A program made the translations under genes and the position numbers. Below are positions 24,896 through 35,961 of a stretch of 64,000 bases of DNA, piece after piece (within the stretch, counting starts at the first letter, position 1; each line of letters opens with the position of its first letter). Origin of the DNA: Solanum dulcamara (taxonomy: Eukaryota; Streptophyta; Magnoliopsida; Solanales; Solanaceae); the NCBI RefSeq assembly GCF_947179165.1, contig NC_077247.1, positions 48,590,935 to 48,654,934 of the forward strand, given 5' to 3'. The notes beneath the pieces are model-generated. The model was not told the DNA's origin, did not search any database, and saw only the letters and a program-made list of their open reading frames with translations.

Positions 24896-25135
24896 TTCTC
24901 TCCACCTCCTATTATCTTAATTTCCCCAAGTTCCTACCTACACAGGTGACATGTGTTCTTTTTTAATATTAACGGTCTAAATTAAATTAACTAAATCAAG
25001 AATTTTAATCTAGTTAAATTAATAAATATTTCCATACATTTATTACTTTAACTATGATTAAGACTCTTCGTTTAGTTAATTTAACTTATACGGTAGGAAC
25101 TTGAGGAAATTGAGATAATAAAAAATAGAGAGGAC
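24896..25135. mobile_element. Short fold-back MITE
   Basis: Inverted arms of about 40 bp: left CTATTATCTTAATTTCCCCA then AGTTCCTACC, right GGTAGGAACTTGAGGAAATT then GAGATAATA. The centre is AT-rich with TTAACTAAATC-type inner repeats. No ORF, and no convincing target duplication by eye. Confidence 0.55.
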
Positions 25136-25349
25136 TGAAATGACTGTGAATAAGAATTTCCTTTCCAATTTTTGTATTAAATATCAATTCTTTTAAGAAT
25201 TTTATTTGCTAAATAATTATTTGGCAAAAACTTGCCAATTCAGTCTAAGGGTTGTATGTATGTGTCAATTCCTTTTATTTTTTGAATCTTATTTGCTAGA
25301 CTTAATTGTGTTCTCACATGCTTTTCTTGCCTAAACTTAAATATACTCA

Positions 25350-25545
25350 CCACTTGAAGCCTTTGAGTAACTGGTAAAGTTGTTGTCATGTGATCAGGAG
25401 GTCACGGGTTCAAGCCTTGGAAACAGCCTCTGACAGAAATGCAAGGCAAGGCAGGCTGCGTACAATAGACCCTTGTGGTCGGGCCCTTCTTCGAACCCTG
25501 CGCATAGCGGGAGCTTAAGTACATCAGACTGTCCTTTTTTTGTGT
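25350..25545 (+). mobile_element. tRNA-derived SINE (Solanaceae type)
   Basis: Head GAGTAACTGGTAAAGTTG corresponds to an A-box region and GGGTTCAAGCC at 25406-25416 is a B box. The body contains GACCCTTGTGGTCGGGCCCTT and GCGCATAGCGGGAGCTTAAG, ending in a T run (CCTTTTTTTG). This is the usual layout of Solanaceae tRNA-derived SINEs. Its 3' half is duplicated downstream. Confidence 0.8.
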
Positions 25546-25929
25546 GATCTAATGCCTAAATTACCTTGAAATGTATGATTAATAAAGAGCCACTACAATA
25601 TTACACGTTCTTTTAGATAATGTTATGAACACTTGACTAGAATATTATGCATTAGAAAATATTTTCAAATGTTTTGAAATAATGTGACATTTCTGCGTAC
25701 AATAAACCCTTGTGGTCGGGCCCTTCTTCGAACCCTGCGCATAGCGGGAGCTTAAGTGCATCAGACTGTCCTTTTTTTGTGTGATCTAATGCCTAAATTA
25801 CCTTGAAATGTATGATTAATAAAGAGCCACTACAATATTACACGTTCTTTTAGATAATGTTATGAACACTTGACTAGAATATTATGCAATAGAAAATATT
25901 TTCAAATGTTTTGAAATAATGTGACATTT
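25456..25929. repeat. 237-bp tandem duplication including SINE 3' half
   Basis: Two head-to-tail units, 25456-25692 and 25693-25929, beginning CTGCGTACAAT and differing at a few positions only. Each unit carries the 3' half of the SINE plus its 3' flank, so the duplication followed SINE insertion. Confidence 0.88.
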
Positions 25930-26045
25930 GAGCTCAGGGTCTTTCGGAAACAGCCGTCCTACATTGGTAGGAGTCAGGTCTGCGTATACTTTACCCTCCC
26001 CAGACCCCACGATGTGGGATTTCACTGGGTTGTTGTTGTTGTAAA
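25927..26045 (+). mobile_element. TS-type SINE, 3' part
   Basis: Contains GGTCTGCGTATACTTTACCC and CCCCAGACCCCACGATGTGG and ends in a (TTG)n tail near 26030-26043, the hallmark of the Solanaceae TS family. The tRNA-like head is missing or diverged because it starts right at the end of the tandem duplication. Confidence 0.8.
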
Positions 26046-26049
26046 TATA

Positions 26050-26870
26050 AAAAAAGGATAACTTCACAATCCTGCTGAGATTTTGGCATGTAAACACATC
26101 CCGTGAATGATTTTACATATTACGCTTACTTTTCTTCTTTCATATTTAGTGTACAAAGTTATATCATTATTAACTTTATTTTAAATTAATAAATATTATA
26201 TTTAGCCATGATATTATACGCATGCAACCAAATAGGATACGTAAAATTACATTATTAACACCTCACGCCGAACAAGTAGATTTATGTAATTATTATATTG
26301 TACATGTTTACTAGGTTATGTAATTTTCCCCCTCGTAATTGAACCAAATCTAATTATAACAAAAAGAAAAAGTTGGAAGCACGGGAAGGGAACAACTAGT
26401 GCCTCTATCAACTGAAGACCACTAGTTTGAATTTTTATTTTAAAATGCAACTACAACAACGTAACAACAACATACCTACTAAACTACCAAAAAGTGAGAT
26501 TCGGGAAATATAAAATGTACGTAGACTTTATCACTATTTTGCGGAAGTAAAAAGGTTGTTTTCGAAAGATTCTTGACTCAAGTGTATCAAACCTACGTAA
26601 AAGAAAGGTTGTTTTCGAAAGATTCTTGACTCAAGTGTATCAAACCTACGTAAAAGAAGAAGATAACAATGACGAAAGCATAACAATTGATAAAAAAAAT
26701 AGTGTAAAGTCTACAATAAAAAAACAATAACAATAACAAAATAGTATGATAATTGAAATACGATAAAACATATTTTAAAATGCAACTAAATTAGATAAAT
26801 ATCTTAAAACAGATAATATGATTTTCCGACTTTTTAAGTATGTAAAAATAAAATGAGCTCATGATTTGGA
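26050..26870. other. Intergenic, diverged SINE fragment and small duplication
   Basis: AT-rich without a gene. A diverged minus-strand TS-SINE-like stretch lies at about 26445-26575 (ACAACAACATACC, CGTAGACTTTATC). A roughly 53-bp direct duplication beginning AAAGGTTGTTTTCGAAAGAT lies at about 26550-26656. Confidence 0.5.
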
Positions 26871-27991
26871 GTGTGTTTGGTATGAAGGAAAATATTTTTC
26901 AATTTTCGCATGTTTGGTTGACTGAAATGTTTTGGAAAATATTTTCTAAATTAACTTATTTTTCTCAAATTTAAGAAAAATGACTTCCTTCCAAAAAAAT
27001 AAGAAAAATATTTTTCAAAACTCTCTTCTAATCTCAAATTACAATGTTTTTTTTCTCACCCTACCCCTACCACTACCCCCTTCCTCCTCCCAAAAAAAAA
27101 TTAAAATTTCTTTTTTAAGAAAAAACTAAAAGTTTATTTTTGAAAATTTTATTTTTTTACTCCATCCCTATCCCGACCACCCTATCCCCCCCAAAAAAAA
27201 TTTAAAACTTTATTTTTTAAAAAACTATTTCAAAATTTAATAATTTCATTTTTTTTTACCTCTCCCCCTACCAACCCCTATTCCCACCGCCCCACAAAAC
27301 AAAAATTATTTTTGAAAAATATTTTAAATTTTATTTTTTTACCCTATGCTCTACCCCGACCCCCTACCCCACAAAAAAAACACAAAATTTAAAAATTTAT
27401 TTTTGAAAATATTTCAATTTTTGAAAATTTTATTTTTTTACCCACTCTCTAACCCGACCCTCCCCCCACCAGCCCCCCCCACCACATCAAAAAAATTAAA
27501 AAATTTGTTTTTGAAAAATATTTCAAATTTTGAAAATTTTATTTTTTTCACCCCACACCTAATCCGACCGCCCTATCAGTCCCCCACCCTCGCCCCACTC
27601 CCCCCAAAAAATTAAAAAATTATTTTTTTAAAAAAATCAAATTATTTGAAATTTAGGTCTGGAGTCGAGTGTGGTCGGATTTCGGTTCGAAAGTTGCGAT
27701 CGAGTCTAAATTTGAAAGTCGAATCTTGGGTTAAAAGTCGAGTTGGGTTCCACATCAGGTGTCGGGATTGGATCACGAGTCAATTACTAGGGTTGATTTT
27801 CATGTTAGAGACTATTTTCCTAAAAAATATTTATTGCTCTCTAGCCAAAAATAAAAGATATTTTCTAAAAAATATTTTCATTTACTAACCAAACAATAGA
27901 AAATATTTGTCACTCACCAACCAAACATGAGAAAATAAGGTAGAAACCAACTTGTTTTCCAAGAAAATATTTTCCTTCGTACCAAACACAC
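26871..27991. mobile_element. 1.1-kb MITE with GTGTGTTTGGTA ends
   Basis: Ends GTGTGTTTGGTATGAAGGAA at 26871 and its inverted counterpart TTCGTACCAAACACAC finishing at 27991. An inner inverted motif, GTTTGGTTG / CAACCAAAC, follows on both sides. The centre is a tandem array of C-rich/T-rich units (27050-27610). No transposase. I could not define a target duplication. A diverged relative lies in the first intron of the PIG3-type gene. Confidence 0.75.
27050..27610. repeat. Minisatellite inside the MITE
   Basis: Six units of about 85-110 bp, with C-rich blocks near 27060, 27164, 27260, 27344, 27443 and 27552. Each has a C-rich part (CTACCCCGACCCCCTACCCC-like), then an A run, then TTTTTGAAAATTTTATTTTTTTAC. 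The overlapping 89-codon plus-strand ORF is low-complexity and not a gene. Confidence 0.75.
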
Positions 27992-28612
27992 CTTTGATGT
28001 TAATCCTAATTCTTGTATGAATCTCTAATTATGTTTAGGTCCATTACTTGCTCGTAGTACGTAGTACTTTTAATCTTATCTAGAAATTTGCATATTTGTT
28101 GAAAATGTTGAGAACTTTAGTTAGAGAACATAAATAATAGAATGTTAGGATTAAAAGAATCCCAATGTAGCCAAATCGACGGTAAGGTTTCATCGCAGAA
28201 CTCTACGCAACTAGCTTCGAATTGCGGTGTAATTCTTGAAGATATTATTATATACAAATCACACAATATCCAACTTTGAGTTGCAACGAATGGCAATATG
28301 CAATTTCAATTTCACCTTAATGGAGAATCTTAATTGCTCAATTGATTGACTATCTGTATTTTTACATTATTGGTGAAAGTTTAATTTCCTACTTAATCCC
28401 CTCCCTCATTTCTCCTCCCCCTGCATTACCCTTTTTTTTTTAAAAAAAAAGTAATAAAAAATCCCATGTTGACAAGCGCTTCCTCCATTCTTCTTTTTTC
28501 AATCCTCAAAAACATAACATTATTAATAAATTTTTATATTACACTATAAGGTAGGTTATTAAGTGTTCAAAAAATGGATCAAAAACATGAAAATCCTACT
28601 AGAAGTGCTAGT
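27992..28612. other. Intergenic; probable 3' UTR side of the NAD(P)H dehydrogenase gene
   Basis: AT-rich, no ORF of note. The part nearest 28612 is presumably the 3' untranslated region of the minus-strand gene. No separate gene seen. Confidence 0.5.
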
Positions 28613-31586
28613 TTATCCTATCTTAGTATTGTCTCTGCCGAAGATTAACGTTGTTCCCCAGTTCATAGCCACATAAAACCTGTTCCTCCAGCTGATAACT
28701 CGAGTCAGATATGCAGAGCGCCAAATAAACCAGCTCGTGAAGCCTGCAAATGAGACGCCCTTCTCACCCTGACAAACAAAATAACAATCAGAACATAGTA
28801 TAGAAAGGTACATAGGACAAGCTCTTTCTTGATTGATATTACACGCAGAGACGAATCCAAGATGTAGAGTCATTGAGTCCAGAACCCGCCTGACTAAATG
28901 TCTTGGTTGAAGAGTAATAGAGATGATGAAGGATATGGTGTACCTTAGCTTGACGGAGATCAACGAGAGCCTTGTAACGCCCCACAGTTGCCATACTTCC
29001 AAGATGCCTGTAAGCAAATGGATCTCCTAGAGTGATGTCTTTGGCAGACAGAGCTTTGCCTCCATTCTGTTTCCCAATGTCGGTGAACAATTTAACAAGA
29101 TACTTCCCTTGCCTTTCAGCAACCTGTTAAAAAAATTGCACTTGAGAAGAATTCTATACTCCACGGTCATTTTTCAAGAAAAATGTAGTAGTTTCTCAAG
29201 ATAACTTGATTCTTGCAACCCAAGGAGGAGGATAGAGTGAATTTCTACTCCTAATTATGTCTAAAGCCAGGATAACAAGACAGCTTCTTGTATTCTTGTA
29301 GAAAAAGGATACATGGTCAACTTTCAAGACAGTTAAGTTCATAAACGGTTGCAATTGAGGCCATTCACATAAAACTAAGCAGGATCAAGAAGAAAGAAAC
29401 ATGCAAACTACTACAGGAAAAGAGAATGGGGCAGGAGAAATGCAAATGAATAAGAATAACATGCCTGGACAAATCAAGGACGTAACAGGAAATTATACTG
29501 ACCTGAGCAAGAGCCGGAAGCACCGGCTTTCCAGTCTGTTCAAGAAAACCAGCACAATCTCCAATTGCAAACACATCTTCTACAGAAGGAACTCGCAACC
29601 ATTCATCGATTCCAACCCTGTGACATGTCTTAAGATTAGTTGGCTGGATACAGGAAAGGGAACCAAAGTCAAAGAAGTAGCTAAGTTGTTGGAGAAGTTC
29701 AAACTCTGCACCTTCCACAAGGAGACTTGGGAATATCTAGTGATTTAACAAATTTGGAAGGACCAACTCCAGTAGACCAAATGAGAAGGCCATATGGAAC
29801 ATCACTTCCATCGCTGAGAACTATTTTATCTGGATGTACTTCTTTTACAACACCTCGAACAAGGCGGACACCAACCTGATATGTATGAAGTTTTGCTCAC
29901 AAATTCAACAAACACTGAAGAAACTTCTTTCTTAATGCAACAAAGCAATTGAATAATTCATTACCTTGGTCAAATGCTTTGTCGCATATTCCCGCAATCC
30001 AACATCAAATGAAGATAAAATCTCATTAGCCTGTCCATAGAAAGTGTTACTACATCATACTCAACAGTCAACATAATGCTATTTCCTCGGCAATTTTAGG
30101 TTTACCCATATACAGCAAAATATTTACCTCAATGAGGGTTACATGAATGTAGTTTTTGACATGAGCATAACGCTCGCGTACATCTCTCATGATAAAATCA
30201 CTGAGCTCCCCACTGAATTCAACCCCTGTAGGGCCACCTCCAATCACAACACAGTGCAACAAGCGCTCTTTCTCTTCTTCAGAAATGCCTGCAATTTTAC
30301 ACACGTACAAAATTTATACTTCATTCACTTTACTATTATAACCTTAATGTCATATATTATCCTACAGAGTACATATCTACCAAAGAAGTCTGGTACGACA
30401 AGAGTATAAGTCTATGGAACATGGGGGAATAACCTGGAGTTTCTGACACCATCAAGTTCATAAGAAGCTTCTTCCTGATTTCTTGGGCATTCTGTACTTC
30501 ACGGAGAAAGAAGGCGTGTTCCTCCACCCCCTTTATGCCAAAGGTCAAAGGTTCAGCTCCAGAAGCAATGACAAGCTTGTCATATGCAACCTTAAATCTG
30601 TAAGGCTCATGAGAGACTCCACGATCTCCAACCGTTTCACAGTACACCTGATTGATTTATAAAAGCAGTTTATGTTTTCCCATCAAATCAATTTCCAAGT
30701 ATTGTGTCTTCTCAAATCAAAACACACAAACATAATAGATGGAACACAATAACAAGTTGAATGCAGTATAAACAAAGTTCCTTTCCCCCTAATTACTTGA
30801 ATGTATTGCTCGAATAATTCTCTGATTGGTATGCCATTTACCTAGTAATCTGTCCAAATTTCCTAAGAAAAACAATACCTGAATGGATGTAGTTAATCGT
30901 ATCTATATATTTGATTAGATTGAAAGGAGGAAATGAAATATATGTTAAAATTGAGACATATTTTGAAAGTGAGAAAAAGAAGAGCTTGTTATACTCACTT
31001 CATGTTTATCAGCGTCAACACCAGTGCAGGATGCTAGGAAGAAATATGAATTTGGATCCTTTGCCAGTGCTTTCTGTATCTGGGTAACTGGTTCAGCAAC
31101 TGATCGGAATTCCAATGTTCCAACACAAGTAGATGCAAGCAAAGGTGTAAAGACCATATGGTTTCTTGGTGCTATACAAACAACATCATACATACTAGTG
31201 TCTAGTCCTTTGAGGAATCTGCAAGCGGCCCAACCAGAGCCAAGAACAACTACTCTAGGCTTTTCGCCCTGTTTCGTTGCTTCAAGACTTGGATAACTGG
31301 ATCTTTCATTCTTTGAATCAGAACCCCCAACTGTTTGAGCTTGTGCATGTGAAAACTGATATTGAGGGGTAAACTTCATTCCTCTGATCCCGAAACTTAA
31401 TTGATTTATCATCTGCGTACTTGGAACGTATGACGAATTGAAACCTGTTACATCATTTTCAAGAACTGGCGCAGGATGCCTCAATGGTGAAATGCCTTCA
31501 CAGAATATATTTCTCTCACATGCATAGTTGCCAATTGCACCTCCGGAACGCCTTAAGCTACTCCTTGCAGCCCTTACCAATGCCAT
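28613..31586 (-). CDS. NDA: Internal alternative (type II) NAD(P)H dehydrogenase, mitochondrial
   Basis: A single-polypeptide flavoprotein that passes electrons from matrix NAD(P)H to ubiquinone without proton pumping, bypassing complex I. Coding exons (minus strand): 30999-31586, 30434-30647, 30128-30288, 29965-30030, 29712-29875, 29503-29617, 28944-29123, 28613-28768, all with GT-AG introns, giving 547 residues. The first ~100 residues are Arg/Ser-rich and look like a mitochondrial presequence. The FAD-binding motif is [12 protein letters not shown] (near residue 113) and the NAD(P)H-binding motif [16 protein letters not shown] (near 282). A second FAD contact region, [11 protein letters not shown], is near 414. 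No EF-hand insertion is visible, which favours NDA over the calcium-binding NDB type. The C-terminus ends DNTKIG. All exons are open, so it should be functional. Exon borders were read by eye. Confidence 0.9.
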
Positions 31587-31682
31587 GTTCAGAGTACCCC
31601 TTACCGAAGCTGATACTGTTGAAATCTTTTATGAAGGCAATTATTGTTTGGAGTTTAGATGGTATAATGTTCAAGAATGACA

Positions 31683-33210
31683 CTGAAAAAAAGGAAGTAA
31701 GTAGATGTGAGCTCTCGATAGGAAGCTGCAATACACTTATAAAGAAGATCCCAGAAGTGTGGAGAAGTAAAGACAATGAACATTTAAGTAAGCGTATCAG
31801 TCAAGGACAAGACAAAAGCAAGACAAAGATAGTTCCTAGGATTACCTAGGAGAAACAGGAAAGAGAAAATTGCATTTATTCACGGTGGTAGTTTCAATGT
31901 GAAGAGTTCTCGTAAAATTCTTAGAATGGATCTAGATATAAAACATCTGGATTTACAATATTCCGTGATTCTTGCTGGCACTCACTACAATCTCAGTCCT
32001 ATAAACTACTGAGAAGATGATATAATTGCACAACAACTTGATGGTACATATAACTCAGATAACATTACAGGTTATGCATTTCATTACTTCAAACCTTAGA
32101 ACAAACTATTTGTCGACACAATGTTACAAACTATCAGCAAAGGTCCATCGGATTAAATTTCTGAACACGACATACTTAAAGTTGAATTTGGAATGACAGA
32201 ACATGTCTAGCAATGGAAGAAATGTGTTTGCCATCAATGCAAGCAATCTACGAAGTAAGGCAAGACAACAGCAATCTCTCAACCCATAAGCTGGTTAAGT
32301 TGTATGATTAGTTAGCAACTAAAAGGTTCAATCTTCTTTTCCAAGAAAATATCTAGTTCTACAAATAAATTAAGCTTGAACCATCAAAATATGATTTCAG
32401 CTAAGTATGCACACACACACACTCAAAAAAAAAAAAAAGCTAGAAGCAAAATCAAGACGTATACTGAAAAAATCAGACCAAGAAAAGAATGACAGCATCA
32501 CGGAAATACAAAAGATTGTCAACAACAGCCTACCAAGATATGCTACACATAATTTAACATTCAAAGTTCTACAACCAAGACTGGACAGGACGAAAAACAC
32601 TATCTTTAACCATTCACAAAAAAAAAGTTGTTAAGTGTCCCACATTAGTTGAGGAAATGAGTTGTTGTCTACTTAGATGATCTTGGACAAGCCTCCCCTC
32701 GTGAACTATATTTTGGGTTAAGATAGCTTATGCCATATGTCAATAACATTTGGAGATAGATCAAGATAGGAGCGGATTTACAGTATAAGCTACGGGTTGA
32801 ACCTAATAGCTTTAGCTCAAATACTATATATGTGAAAATATAAAATTGGTAAATTTCGAACCTAGTAACTCAAATAGTTTGTGGGTTCAATGGAATCCTG
32901 GATCCGCCCCTAGATCAAGAAGTCCTCTGTACGCTCATATTATTTTATCAGGCTTAAACCAGGAAAAAAAGAGAAGGAAATAAACCCCATTTTGTTATGA
33001 TTGCTCAATATGCAACATCATACTCATAAATTAGCAGAAAAACCTTGCACATGACTATTAAATACTATTCAGAAAACTCAGAAGGTCACAACATAAGCTT
33101 CAATATTGAAGAAACTGTACATGGTACAATCAAGATCCAGCATAGACATATATATTACATAGAAAAGACTGAAGAAATCAGAACAAAAAAAAAAGAAGGA
33201 AAGGAATTAC
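31683..33210 (-). other. Probable 5' UTR intron of the NAD(P)H dehydrogenase gene
   Basis: The minus strand shows a strong acceptor (CTTCCTTTTTTTCAG) ending at 31683, about 95 bases before the start codon, and a good donor (AAAG|GTAATT) at 33210. An intron of about 1.5 kb would lie between them, containing the hAT-like MITE at 32767-32912. A TATATA stretch at 33505-33512 could be the promoter. Inference from splice signals only. Confidence 0.45.
32767..32912. mobile_element. hAT-like MITE (146 bp)
   Basis: Ends TAGGAGCGGAT at 32767 and ATCCGCCCCTA finishing at 32912 are imperfect inverted repeats. A perfect 8-bp duplication, gatcaaga, lies at 32759-32766 and 32913-32920. An 8-bp duplication and this size suit a non-autonomous hAT element. 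It sits in the predicted 5' UTR intron of the NAD(P)H dehydrogenase gene. Confidence 0.85.
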
Positions 33211-33625
33211 CTTTAAGAATTTAAGGAACCCCAAGAAGAAAGAAAAGATTTTCTCCAGGATATCAGGAGTCAATAGTATGCTTTTACACTCAAAAAGAAA
33301 AAAAACAAACAAAAAAGGCACCCTTTATTCTACAGACAAAACCTTGAACAGCAAGAAAATATTGATCACAAATCACATCTCAAAGCTCCACATGCATTTT
33401 TTTGGAACTTTTTTCTAATGTAAAATAAAAAGGGTGTGGAGAAATCAGAAATATAAGTGCTGTGGTGCTATAATTAAAACATTTGGGTGCTCTCTGCAAA
33501 TAAGTATATATAAAGCATGCAAAAGGAAAGAGGCAGAAGACTCTTGCCATTTCGGTAACAACAACACTGGAATAGGCCATCAAAACGGCAGCGTTCTGAC
33601 TCCTTCTTTTTCTTAGGTCAAACAA

Positions 33626-35320
33626 GGAGTGCTAATTAGCGGATATGATAATTAATTAATTATTTATTATTATTAATCATGGCCTTTGTTAGGATTTTTG
33701 GTTTTAATACACATTCCTTATAAACTAATTAGTACTATCTCCGTTTTAAGTTATTTGTCTGATTTTAATTTAACATTTAAAAGTAAAGAAGAGATTTATA
33801 TTTTATAGTTTTCTTCTAAAGATAGGTCAAATATATCAAAATATCTTTTAATCTTATAGTTTTAAACATGTCATTTTAAAAATTGAAATTAAAGAATTGT
33901 CAAAAAAAATAATCTTTTTTAATGAAAAATAAGACAAACTAATTGAAATGAAGGAAATATATGCGGGTAACTCTTTTCCATTTCAATTCATGTGACTGTA
34001 ATTTAATTGAGACAAAATTAAATATTTTAAAAGATAGATATATTTATATATAAAAAAATATTTGACTAATATATATATACTATTATTTTTTATATATAAA
34101 CTATAATTTTTAATAAAAATATTCAACTAACTATTTTTCGTCCATATAGCTATGCCATTATATTAGAAGAAACAAAAATGGTAAATGTTGGCTCCTAATA
34201 TATGGGGTATAATAAAGTGTAAATTAAACGTGAAGAAACATGACAATGTCTTTGACGCGATGCCATGACTAATACGTAGGCCCATACTTCACCTATTTAT
34301 GGTAAGTATTATTTTTGAAAAAATTACTTAATTAAGTGTTTTTTAAAAATTAATTACTGATTTTAGCGATATTTATTATTTATTATTATTTATAGCAATA
34401 CATAGCAATACTATGATAAATCTACACTTATATTAAAAGTGAATTATGCATACAATATAAATGTATTATAACTGTTTTAAAATATATATTATGTTTGTGT
34501 AATAAGAAACTAACATAATATATTATAAGTCTATTAAAGTATGTGATAAATGTATTATCCATCTATAAAACTTGAATTATATATGTTTTATAAATAGTTC
34601 TCTGCAATATGTATTAAAACTGTATTATAAGTGTTCAGTGAATTTTTTTTTATTGCTATAGATGGTAAATATTTTCTTAATATTGTATATTTATGTAAGT
34701 TTTCCATTATTTTTTCTGTTTCTCTCTGTCATTTGTATTTTGATTTGACGTAAAATTTAATTAAAAAATAATTAAATTTGTGTTTATAAATATTTTTAAA
34801 AATATTTATTATTTGTATGGCTATAAAAAACTTTTAAAATTATAAATATGTCATAGTATTTATGTGAGTATAAAAACTTTTAATTAATATATCTCTTTTT
34901 AACGAATTAATAAAAATAATGTCAAACAAAATAAAATTGATAAAAATTGTTAATAAGTTGATTAAAAAAAAAGATAGTAAGTAATTTGCTACTACTAAAT
35001 AGTACTATTAAATTACGTCGATAGTATAATAATTTTTATCTTGATAGTGTATGTAATTTAGTTTAGGTTAATTCCTTATTGTTATATTCTTTAATTACCC
35101 TTTACTTCTATTTTTGTCTTTTTATGGTGTGTTATAGTTATTCAATATCAGTGGAATATTCTGAAATTTCAGGGCCAAATTCTTTTAGGTGTTTGAAAAC
35201 GAATTTTGTTCTCGAAGGTTTGATTTTTCTCATTTATTAATTATTATCAAATCAATTAATTAAAGCCATTGCATGTGCGCAAAATAGGAAAGCTCCTCTT
35301 CCTTTCTGTTAAATATATAA
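33626..35320. other. Intergenic, very AT-rich
   Basis: Upstream of the NAD(P)H dehydrogenase gene and downstream of the nuclease genes. Contains a MITE-like unit at about 33733-33962 with inverted ends near ACTATCTCCGTTTTAAGT and ATTGAAATGAAGGAAATAT. Otherwise only AT-rich sequence, with no ORF I can support. Confidence 0.5.
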
Positions 35321-35324
35321 ATAA

Positions 35325-35432
35325 ATACAACAACAAAAATCTAGTGAAATCCACGGATCTGGAGAAGGTAAAGTGTACGCAGACCTTACTCCTAACAAGG
35401 TAGGACGACTGTTTTTGAGAGATCCTCGGCTC
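35325..35432 (-). mobile_element. TS-type SINE, 3' part, minus strand
   Basis: Read on the minus strand: GAGCCGAGGATCTCTC, GTCGTCCTACC, GGTCTGCGTACACTTTACC, then a TTTCACTAGATTTTTGTTGTTG tail. These match the layout of the plus-strand TS SINE at 25927. The tRNA-like head is not evident. Confidence 0.75.
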
Positions 35433-35961
35433 AAAAAAAGCATAAAAAGAGGTCAGATAAGGCTAAGGAGTTCAAAGCGTTATGGAAAAGTAAATAACGA
35501 ATAACGCAAATAACGAAAGCGACACGGATAAAATAGAATAATCAAAATATAGAAAATAATAGAAAGATAATAACAGAAGTAAATATATAAATAAATACAT
35601 AAATATATATCAAATTGTCAATAGCACGATACCTGACTTCACCAGACCATATATATCTAGTCCTTTCTTTGTTTGATTAGTATTACAAGTAATTAGAATT
35701 ACAATTAATATTTCACCATTTGTATTGAAAGATAAGACAAGCTAAGTACATGTAATTACACTTTAAGTAACATCACTGTTGATAATTACAGGAAATTAAA
35801 TACAACAACGAATTGTAAGACTGGTTAAATCAGACCACCAAGCTGTGTCTTCTTGGGTAATTTTATTTTTTTTAATTTTGTGTGTCAAACATTATATTAG
35901 CTAATATATGTTTTTTCATTATTTTATTAAAATTTATTTGGTATTGAATTTAATATTGCAA
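35433..35961. other. Intergenic; 3' side of the first nuclease gene
   Basis: AT-rich sequence with no gene. The part close to 35961 is the expected 3' untranslated region of the minus-strand nuclease. Confidence 0.5.

Noticed and set aside
25400..25420. Possible tRNA gene (B-box match)
   Set aside because: Only A/B-box-like stretches inside a SINE; no complete cloverleaf could be drawn.
27346..27615. 89-codon Pro-rich ORF
   Set aside because: Produced by the C-rich/T-rich minisatellite; low complexity, with no promoter or homology.
30143..30409. Plus-strand ORFs overlapping the NAD(P)H dehydrogenase gene (also 29401, 31024, 31484)
   Set aside because: They are antisense shadows of well-supported minus-strand exons.
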